This document shows positions 52,173-58,774 of a stretch of DNA of 64,000 nucleotides, piece by piece (within the stretch, counting starts at the first letter, position 1; each line of letters opens with the position of its first letter). The stretch lies in NCBI GenBank assembly GCA_038873195.1, contig JAVZEV010000001.1, forward strand, positions 214,490 through 278,489. The letters are read 5' to 3'. The translations under genes were made by a program, and so were the position numbers. The notes beneath the pieces were generated by a model that saw nothing but the letters and a program-made list of their open reading frames with translations, was not told the DNA's origin and ran no database searches. Source of the stretch: Candidatus Bathyarchaeia archaeon. GTDB lineage: Archaea; Thermoproteota; Bathyarchaeia; Bathyarchaeales; Bathycorpusculaceae.

Positions 52173-53516
52173 TTATTTTTTGTGCAATTTTTGTGCAGCG
52201 ATGAATGTTAAACCCTTTTTGGTTAGGGCCTTAGCCGTTCGGTTCACAGCATCGTGCTTGTCCAAATAGTTGCGAAGCAGTTTTGGCATCAACCCTTTTT
52301 CAAGAATATCCTTTTTTGGAATGAAATAGTCCAAAATGTCTGACGGGTGGTCTCTGGTCTTCTCGATTTCTGGGTCTCCGCCTTCATGTTTGGCACTGAT
52401 GTTTTTGACGTGGTCTGCCAACTCCACTAACTCATTAAGTCGGTCGTATGGTTGCCTAACAATGCTCTTGTAGGCTTCGGTTATGTGGTGTTCGATGCGA
52501 ACAATGTCCTCGAAATCGAAGGCTTTTCGAACATAAGCTGAAAGCTCAATTGTCTCGTTGTTGACAGAGTTTGAAAGGTTAAAACCAATAAGCGGTGTTG
52601 TGCCATCATTTCGACTCAGAAGCTTCGCAGTTAACAGAGTCCACAAAATCGAATAAGGATTATCGTTGCCTAAAAACACGGAAATCTTGAATTCAACGTC
52701 AACGCCAAGTTTGTGCAGCAAATACCCCAAAAGAACAGTACCCGAATTCGTGTTCAAAACTTGCTGCACACCATACTCAGTATAATAGTAAAGCAGTTCG
52801 TCAACCCACTTCAAAGCGTACTCATTTGGAGCGCCAACACCACCAAAATAACCCGTAATAGTTTCCGGTCCGCTCAAGTGAACATTTACTGGTTTGCCGT
52901 CTGGCCCTGGCATGGTTCCTTTTGTGTCAAGTGTTTCCACGAATGAAGCTCCTATGATTTGCATTGCCGCCATAGTTGCGAGCACGTCATCATCTTCCAC
53001 TTGCTCTTTCATGTTACGAACGCGTATGTATCTGCCAGGCATGAGGTCTTGCTGTTTTATTGCGTATTTTGCCTCTTCAATCAGCCATGGGAAAAAGTTG
53101 AAAGCACTAATTTCTAAAGTCACCGCGAAAGAATCGTCAAACTTCGTTGAATCCACTTTCTTTCCCAAAATTTTTCTTCTATACTCGGGAATGCTTATGA
53201 AGGAGTTTTTATCTCGCTGCTTAATCAGCCATTCAAGGTCCTTAACAAAAGGCGACTTCTTTTTCTCCAGACGCCCCATTAGGTTTTCAAGCTTACGGGA
53301 CTCCTTAGCCTTACGGTTAATCTCCTCCACACCGCCATATTTTTCAACAATCTTAAACAGACCATTCGTAAGGGGATTATCCTTTCTAAGTAAGAACTCG
53401 TTAATTTCTTTCAAATTTTCCTCGTTTATTCGCAATCTTTCCCGAATCTTATCCAAAATAGACACTTCCGAACAATCGTTAGTCTTCAGAGGCTCTCGTA
53501 ATTTAAGCATTTTCAC
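52173..53516 (-). CDS. Large uncharacterised enzyme-like protein
   Basis: 447 residues, soluble, no signal or membrane segment. The middle (VNVHLSGPETITGYFGGVGA, LLYYYTEYGVQQVLNTNSGT, VDVEFKISVFLGNDNPYSIL, GTTPLIGFNLSNSVNNETIE) reads like beta-alpha units of a barrel, with acidic and asparagine residues well placed for catalysis, and the last 90 residues are helical with DHPSDILDYFIPKKDILEKG. Archaeal-type PEP carboxylase was considered because of size, but its opening signature is absent. I do not recognise the family. It overlaps the upstream surface-protein gene by 14 bp. Confidence 0.75.
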   Translation of the reverse strand: MKMLKLREPLKTNDCSEVSILDKIRERLRINEENLKEINEFLLRKDNPLTNGLFKIVEKYGGVEEINRKAKESRKLENLMGRLEKKKSPFVKDLEWLIKQRDKNSFISIPEYRRKILGKKVDSTKFDDSFAVTLEISAFNFFPWLIEEAKYAIKQQDLMPGRYIRVRNMKEQVEDDDVLATMAAMQIIGASFVETLDTKGTMPGPDGKPVNVHLSGPETITGYFGGVGAPNEYALKWVDELLYYYTEYGVQQVLNTNSGTVLLGYLLHKLGVDVEFKISVFLGNDNPYSILWTLLTAKLLSRNDGTTPLIGFNLSNSVNNETIELSAYVRKAFDFEDIVRIEHHITEAYKSIVRQPYDRLNELVELADHVKNISAKHEGGDPEIEKTRDHPSDILDYFIPKKDILEKGLMPKLLRNYLDKHDAVNRTAKALTKKGLTFIAAQKLHKK

Positions 53517-54435
53517 TAAAACTGAAAAATTGCGTATCTGTTGGCGGCGCAGGTGGTGGAGGTGGAGGCTCTTCTGGAGGAGGTGCAGGCGCCGAAGGTT
53601 CCTCGCCTATTGTTGGTGGTTTTTCAAGTGCTAGTTTTTCTGCTTTTTTCTTACGGTAAACGTGGACTGCAAGGTATATGAGTGCAGCTACTACGAGGAT
53701 GAGTGCTGAGTATATGCCCGTTGTTAAAGCGTAAGTGAAGTAAGTAAAACGTACATTTGACGTGTTATACGTGAGAACTATATTATAAGAAAGCGTTTTT
53801 GTAGAACCCGATTCCACGTAATTAACCGTCCAATATTGCCTATCTTCCAACATGAGCCCAGTTTCACGGTCATATATTATCTCAAGCTTTCCATAATAAT
53901 CAGCGGGTATTATACTTCCATAGAGTGTGACGTTTTGGGAACAGTTAAATTCCACGTCATGCGCCGCCAACGTGTTGAAGAACATCCCTCCATAACACCT
54001 CAAGCCAGAGTCAGCCAAAGTAACCGTCCCATTCAAAATGTTTAGCACATCTCCAGCTGTATGCTCCTCGCCAATCCACAAATCAAAGTATTCACCGTGA
54101 GGCGGAATTTCCGGCGTAGGCAAAAGTTCCTTTACAAAAATTGCTGAGCGGTTGATTAAGCTTACATAAAATGTCATTGAAGTTGAGACTATTCCCCCGG
54201 TCCTAATTGTTTCTGTAACTTCAATATATGTTGCATTAACAATGTTGCTAGTGCTCAGCACAAGTTGTCCTTGTGCAGAGCCATATCCTGGAATGTTTAC
54301 AGTATAGGAATACTCGGCACGCAAAAACGGAAAGGGTACGCTTTGTCTTTCTATGACAAGTGCGTAGGGAAGAAGCGCCACTATGAGAATTTCTGAGAGA
54401 ACAATGATGAATATGAAGATTTTACTGCGGGACAT
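53503..54435 (-). CDS. Membrane-anchored surface protein with proline-rich cytoplasmic tail
   Basis: 310 residues. An N-terminal hydrophobic helix (IFIFIIVLSEILIVALLPYA), a beta-rich extracellular domain with sequons (about 35-230), a C-terminal transmembrane helix (IYSALILVVAALIYLAVHVY), then a cytoplasmic tail EEPSAPAPPPEEPPPPPPAP. The tail resembles those of the Kelch (KKTPPPPKPP) and cohesin proteins. No enzymatic motif. Its stop overlaps the start of the next gene. Confidence 0.78.
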   Translation of the reverse strand: MSRSKIFIFIIVLSEILIVALLPYALVIERQSVPFPFLRAEYSYTVNIPGYGSAQGQLVLSTSNIVNATYIEVTETIRTGGIVSTSMTFYVSLINRSAIFVKELLPTPEIPPHGEYFDLWIGEEHTAGDVLNILNGTVTLADSGLRCYGGMFFNTLAAHDVEFNCSQNVTLYGSIIPADYYGKLEIIYDRETGLMLEDRQYWTVNYVESGSTKTLSYNIVLTYNTSNVRFTYFTYALTTGIYSALILVVAALIYLAVHVYRKKKAEKLALEKPPTIGEEPSAPAPPPEEPPPPPPAPPTDTQFFSFSENA

Positions 54436-54556
54436 CTGGCGCCTATCTCATCGTAATTAAAACGTTACTTCTTACGTGCAGAAAAAGTTTACCCAAAAAT
54501 TAGCTTCAATTAAAACTTAGCAAATCGCAATGGTATACGCTTCTTTTCAAAGCTTA

Positions 54557-54575
54557 AATGATATAAATGCATGGT
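54557..54575 (+). promoter_or_regulatory. TATA element of DapA-Fae fusion gene
   Basis: ATGATATAAATGC, with TATA-like GATATAAA about 35-40 bp before ATG 54599, and TAGGTGACG at 54583-54591 as a ribosome-binding site. Confidence 0.55.
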
Positions 54576-54598
54576 TAACTAGTAGGTGACGATAAACC

Positions 54599-56077
54599 AT
54601 GTTTAAACCCGAAGGAATCCTACCTGCTTTAGTCACACCATTCACGGATGATGGAACAGCGGTTGATGAAGAAAGACTGCGCGCTTTAGTTAACCACTGC
54701 ATAGAATTAGGCGTTCATGGGGTCGTCCCATGCGGCACCACAGGCGAATTTGTCAACATGACAACAGAAGAGAAAAAACAAGTCATAAAAACCGTCGTCG
54801 ACGAAGTCAACGGCAAGGTCAAAGTTGTTGCTGGAACAGGCGCAAGCGGAACAGACAAAGCTTTAGAAATGACAAAATACGCGAAAGATGTGGGCGCCGA
54901 CGCTGTTTTAATCGTAACCCCTTTCTATTTGAAGCCTGCAGATCGTGGAATCTATGAACATTACGATACAATAGCAAGCAAAGCTGACATGCCAATAATT
55001 CTCTACAATATTCCACAATGCACAGGCTTACCGTTGCCTTGGCAAATGGTTGAAGACTTGGCTCAAATCCCAAACATAGTAGGCGTAAAAGACAGCAGCG
55101 GACAACTAAGCTTCATATTGGCAGTGCTGGAAAAAGTCAGAGACAAAATAAACGTCTTATGCGGACACGACGAAGTAGTTGTGGCAGCATTAGCCGCAGG
55201 ATGCAGTGGAGCGATTCTTGCAAGCGCAAACGTGATACCTGACATTTGGGTGCAAGTCTACAATCACATTAGAAACGGCGAGTTGCAAAAAGCCCGCGAA
55301 CTCCAATATAAAGTGCAGAAAATAGCCAGAATAATCGCTGGAAGCGGAGCAGTGGGTACAAAAGAAGCGTTAAACATGATGAAAATCAAAGTAGGACCAG
55401 TCCGAAAGCCATTAAGCGTAGGCGGCGAGTTAACCTACGAAGCAAGAGAAGAATTACGCTTAGATTTAGAAAAAATAGGAAAAATAAAGCCTAAAGCAGT
55501 AACGTTCGAAGTCGCCGAAAAACCAATAGAACAACGCTTCATGGCAGTAAACATAACGCCAGACGTAATAAAAGACTTCAAACTACGCGTCGGTGAAGCC
55601 TTAGCAGGAGGAGGCGCAGAAGTAGCCCACATAGACCTTATCATCGGAAAAAGCGACGGCCCAGTTGGCGAAGCTTTTGCAAAGGCTAAAGCAGCACCAA
55701 CACCAGGACATGAGCCACTATTAGCCATTTTGGAGCCAAATCTCTCCGTGAAACCGGTGACGCTTATCGTTCCAACAGTTACCATTACAAGCATGCGTCA
55801 AGCGAGCATGGTTTACGGTCCAGCTCAAACAGCAGTTGCTAAGGCAGTGATTGACAGTGTCGCAGATGGAACTATTCCAAAAGAAGCAGTTGACGACTTG
55901 ATTATCATCGCGAACGTGTTTGTGCATCCCACAGCCGTTGACAGACAAAGAGTTTACATAAACAATTACAAAGCCATGCGCCACGCAATCCGCAAAGCGA
56001 TAGAAGGCAGACCCAACATTGACGAATTAATAGAGAACAAAGACCGCTCGAAACACCCATTCAAATACACACCATAG
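54599..56077 (+). CDS. Fusion of DapA-superfamily aldolase and formaldehyde-activating enzyme (Fae)
   Basis: 492 residues, two enzymes in one chain. Residues 1-295 are a DapA/N-acetylneuraminate-lyase barrel: VPCGTTGEF (44-51), YNIP with Tyr136, and the Schiff-base Lys164 in GVKDSSG. The arginine that binds the semialdehyde carboxylate in true dihydrodipicolinate synthases (SRTG) is replaced here by Cys (QCTG), so lysine synthesis is unlikely. From about 318 to 492 comes a whole Fae: VGEALAGGGAEVAHIDLIIG with catalytic His344, GHEPLLAILEPNLSVKP, YGPAQTAVAKAVIDSVADG and the end KHPFKYTP. Fae condenses formaldehyde with tetrahydromethanopterin. Usual fusions are Fae-Hps; this pairing implies an aldolase that makes or uses formaldehyde, such as 4-hydroxy-2-oxobutanoate to pyruvate plus formaldehyde. 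The trmI start is 10 bp later. Confidence 0.93.
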   Translation: MFKPEGILPALVTPFTDDGTAVDEERLRALVNHCIELGVHGVVPCGTTGEFVNMTTEEKKQVIKTVVDEVNGKVKVVAGTGASGTDKALEMTKYAKDVGADAVLIVTPFYLKPADRGIYEHYDTIASKADMPIILYNIPQCTGLPLPWQMVEDLAQIPNIVGVKDSSGQLSFILAVLEKVRDKINVLCGHDEVVVAALAAGCSGAILASANVIPDIWVQVYNHIRNGELQKARELQYKVQKIARIIAGSGAVGTKEALNMMKIKVGPVRKPLSVGGELTYEAREELRLDLEKIGKIKPKAVTFEVAEKPIEQRFMAVNITPDVIKDFKLRVGEALAGGGAEVAHIDLIIGKSDGPVGEAFAKAKAAPTPGHEPLLAILEPNLSVKPVTLIVPTVTITSMRQASMVYGPAQTAVAKAVIDSVADGTIPKEAVDDLIIIANVFVHPTAVDRQRVYINNYKAMRHAIRKAIEGRPNIDELIENKDRSKHPFKYTP

Positions 56078-56087
56078 TGAATGAAAA

Positions 56088-56888
56088 TTGACAAAACAGA
56101 AAATACGCGAAGGCGACTACATACTCCTCTACTTAAACCAACGAAAAACTTACATGATTAAAGTTGAAGCTGGCAAAACTTTCCACACGCACAAGGGCTT
56201 CATAAAATTTGACGACTTAATCGGCAAAGAATACGGCACGACAATTATCAGCAGTTTGGGCATTGAATTCATAGTGTTGAAGCCTCTTCTCCGCGATTTC
56301 ATAATGAAGTCAGCTAGGCAAACACAGATAACCTATCCGAAAGACATTGCCTTAATAGTAATGTTCAGCGGGATAGGGCCTGGAAGCCGTGTCGTAGAAG
56401 CTGGAACTGGCACTGGTGCATTAACAACAGCCCTAGCGCATTATGTTAAGCCAGAAGGCAAAGTTTACAGCTACGAAATCCGCGAAGAATTCATAAAAAC
56501 TGCAGAGAAAAACCTAACACGCGCTGGTTTAATCGACTTTGTGGAATTAAAAAACAAAGATGTAACCGCTGGCATAGACGAAAACGATGTAGACACTTTG
56601 ATTCTTGATTTAGCCACTCCATGGCTTGTTATTCCCCATGCGTATAACGCACTGAAACCTTGTGGAACACTAGTCTCGTTCAGCCCAACAATTGACCAAG
56701 TAGTCAAAACCGCTGAAGCCTTAAAGGAAAATTACTTCGTAGACACAGAAACCATAGAATGCCTAATGCGGGGAATGCAGACTGAAAGGGGTAAAACAAG
56801 ACCGCAAACTCTGATGACAGCGCACACGGGATACATAACATTCGCCAGAAAAATAATTCGCCATTTTGACACTTCAACAAAAGAATAA
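56088..56888 (+). CDS. trmI: tRNA (adenine-N1)-methyltransferase, TrmI type
   Basis: 266 residues. An N-terminal small beta domain (KIREGDYILLYLNQRKTYMI) precedes the SAM-binding domain with VVEAGTGTGALTTALAHYV, VYSYEIREEFIKTAEKNLTR, and LDLATPWLVIPHAYNALKPC (catalytic/substrate loop). Methylates A57/A58 in the T loop of archaeal tRNAs. Start TTG 56088, 10 bp after the DapA-Fae stop, so the two may share a transcript although functionally unrelated. Confidence 0.94.
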   Translation: MTKQKIREGDYILLYLNQRKTYMIKVEAGKTFHTHKGFIKFDDLIGKEYGTTIISSLGIEFIVLKPLLRDFIMKSARQTQITYPKDIALIVMFSGIGPGSRVVEAGTGTGALTTALAHYVKPEGKVYSYEIREEFIKTAEKNLTRAGLIDFVELKNKDVTAGIDENDVDTLILDLATPWLVIPHAYNALKPCGTLVSFSPTIDQVVKTAEALKENYFVDTETIECLMRGMQTERGKTRPQTLMTAHTGYITFARKIIRHFDTSTKE

Positions 56889-56971
56889 GCAATCACTTAT
56901 CGCTAAATTTCTATTCACTTATTCTTATCTTAACACAGTGTCAAAAAAGAAAAAATAGGAGATTCTGTGGA

Positions 56972-57700
56972 TTATGTCGCTTCTTTTTTAGTGGTTTGCT
57001 TTGAACCTTTCAACACGTTTTTCCACACTGGTATAATTCCTCTGTTAAACAGCAACACTATTCCAAGCGAAACAAAGCATAACGGCAAGACAACTATTAG
57101 CCCTTGAGCAATCCACAACATGCTTGCAGAAAGAATCTTGACGACAGGTTCTAACGAAGCGCCTACATTAACATCTGAAGGTTTCTTCTCTTTCAAGTTT
57201 ATTGTAATTGATGAAAACTCTTCTTCTGGCGTAATGTCTGACGCGTTTACTGTTTCAACGCTGATGTTTATGTAAGTTACTGTTCCATTCGAGTCAATTA
57301 TTGCTCTCGCGTTAAACGTGAAGGATGTCACATTCGCAGGAGGAATTTTGCAAAGCATCTGTCCACTCCACGCGTCGTTTTGGTAAGTCATGCGTAAGGA
57401 TTTTACGTAGCCATCTTTTTCGTCAGCAAGAACAGTAAGCCTATCAACCGCGTCTTCAAACGCGCCTTTTTCTAGTTCGCCCTCTATGGTTTCTGTAATC
57501 ACTTGATACTGTGTCTGCGATGTTGGAGAGACGCTCTGAATACTGCTTAAATCCTTCCCAGTGTTCGCACTGCGTAAGTACAATGACGCAGAATGCTGCT
57601 GTACTTGTCTCGTATTAAGATAAATAGTCAGAAGCAAAACAGACGTGCATAAGACTACTGCGGCAGCAATTTCCTTCTTTCTTATCAACATATTTAACAC
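56972..57700 (-). CDS. Membrane protein with DUF4349-like extracellular domain
   Basis: 242 residues. An N-terminal anchor (IAAAVVLCTSVLLLTIYLN), an extracellular domain with EDAVDRLTVLADEKDGYVKS, RMTYQNDAWSGQMLCKIPPA and SDITPEEEFSSITINLKEKK in the order of DUF4349 proteins, and a second helix (IAQGLIVVLPLCFVSLGIVLL) before a basic tail. DUF4349 proteins are surface-exposed, role unknown. Start TTG 57700 or ATG 57691. Confidence 0.8.
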   Translation of the reverse strand: MLNMLIRKKEIAAAVVLCTSVLLLTIYLNTRQVQQHSASLYLRSANTGKDLSSIQSVSPTSQTQYQVITETIEGELEKGAFEDAVDRLTVLADEKDGYVKSLRMTYQNDAWSGQMLCKIPPANVTSFTFNARAIIDSNGTVTYINISVETVNASDITPEEEFSSITINLKEKKPSDVNVGASLEPVVKILSASMLWIAQGLIVVLPLCFVSLGIVLLFNRGIIPVWKNVLKGSKQTTKKEAT

Positions 57701-57764
57701 CAGAATAACATAATAGGCGCCTAATTGCTATAATGCTACGTTTCAGAACATTATTGTACTAAAT

Positions 57765-58055
57765 CTAGTACGGTGGCCTAAACGTTGGGAGTTCGTGGTG
57801 AGGTGTTCTCCGCTTAAACAATATGTACACAATCAATGCTACTACAAAACTTATGACTAAGACTTCAACGTCTGCGTGAGAATATGTAGGCGTACTTGCA
57901 CGTATGCCTTCCAGTGCTCTCAACGATTTGGAAAATAAATATGCTTCTGCATCTGTATGTGTCGGTGTTATCTTTGCAAACGTAATTAGCGGAACCAACG
58001 TCATTAACAGTCCAAGAACCACTGCGGTTATTATGTAAAGCAGCACTTTTCTCAT
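57765..58055 (-). CDS. Small two-helix exported protein
   Basis: 96 residues: an N-terminal hydrophobic helix (VLLYIITAVVLGLLMTLVPL), a short extracellular stretch, a second helix (VEVLVISFVVALIVYILFKR) and a C-terminal tail HHELPTFRPPY. It lies 74 bp downstream of the regulator at 58130 on the same strand and may belong to that unit. No family recognised. Confidence 0.65.
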   Translation of the reverse strand: MRKVLLYIITAVVLGLLMTLVPLITFAKITPTHTDAEAYLFSKSLRALEGIRASTPTYSHADVEVLVISFVVALIVYILFKRRTPHHELPTFRPPY

Positions 58056-58129
58056 TCAAGAGGCCTCCACAAACAGTAATACATTCATAAGTCTTTTAAT
58101 TCTACATTTTAGAACAGCATGGTAAACGC

Positions 58130-58588
58130 TCATAACGGTCTAGCCCTCCACAACCGAACAGTCTCAACCCACAGAATCACAGTGGCGATTAAACCAAACA
58201 TTACGGTGTAAAAACTGGGGGTTATCTGGCTTATCACACAGATGGCTAAATAAGCAGCAAGCATAGTAGAAAAAAAGACAGAATAAAAGAGATATCTAGG
58301 CACAAGAAAGCGACCCATACGTGTGAAGAAACGCAAAATTCCCACTTTCACCTCTTCTTCTAACACATATTCGCCTGTTCCTTTTTTGTTAACAAGCCCT
58401 AACTCTTGCAGTTTCTCAAGATGATGCACTGCTATGCTGGGACTAGAAAAGCCTAAAGCACGCTGAACCTCCCGAACGCCAACCATGTGGTTAGGCTGCT
58501 GCAGCAGATACCAGTAAACAAGAAGAGTTTTACCTTTCAATTCAGACTCCAAGAACGCCAAATTAAATTCATGTGGAGCCTTTGACAT
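58130..58588 (-). CDS. Winged-helix regulator with two C-terminal membrane helices (paralogue)
   Basis: 152 residues from ATG 58588. Winged helix (TLLVYWYLLQQPNHMVGVRE, VQRALGFSSPSIAVHHLEKL) at about 18-75 and two transmembrane helices at 103-122 and 127-147 (AAYLAICVISQITPSF-type and IATVILWVETVRL). An ATG at 58639 in frame would include the TATA-like TTTTAAATACA (about 58620-58630), so 58588 is preferred. Paralogue of the regulator at 2185-2670. It is divergent from the dockerin protein (58775), sharing a 190-bp control region. Confidence 0.87.
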   Translation of the reverse strand: MSKAPHEFNLAFLESELKGKTLLVYWYLLQQPNHMVGVREVQRALGFSSPSIAVHHLEKLQELGLVNKKGTGEYVLEEEVKVGILRFFTRMGRFLVPRYLFYSVFFSTMLAAYLAICVISQITPSFYTVMFGLIATVILWVETVRLWRARPL

Positions 58589-58774
58589 TAAGCATCGCCT
58601 ATCAGCATTAATAAAATATGTATTTAAAAGCCTAATCAAGGCGCCCCTTGAGTGGTTCTGAATGCTGTACTAATGATTGGTATAAAATAGATTAAACGTA
58701 TTTATCAATAGAATAATTGAGGAGTAGCATTAATTTAACCGATTCGCTCATTAAAATGATAGGAGAGAGGGGGT
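58589..58774. promoter_or_regulatory. Divergent control region between regulator and dockerin gene
   Basis: About 186 bp. On the minus strand a TATA-like TTTTAAATACA serves the regulator; on the plus strand GGAGAGAGGGGGT at 58761-58773 is a strong ribosome-binding site for the 945-residue protein. The TCGAACGGTCATTT element seen in the cohesin module is not present here. Confidence 0.45.

Noticed and set aside
52173-53516. Archaeal-type phosphoenolpyruvate carboxylase
   Set aside because: Length is similar but the family's opening histidine/proline signature and catalytic blocks are not visible.
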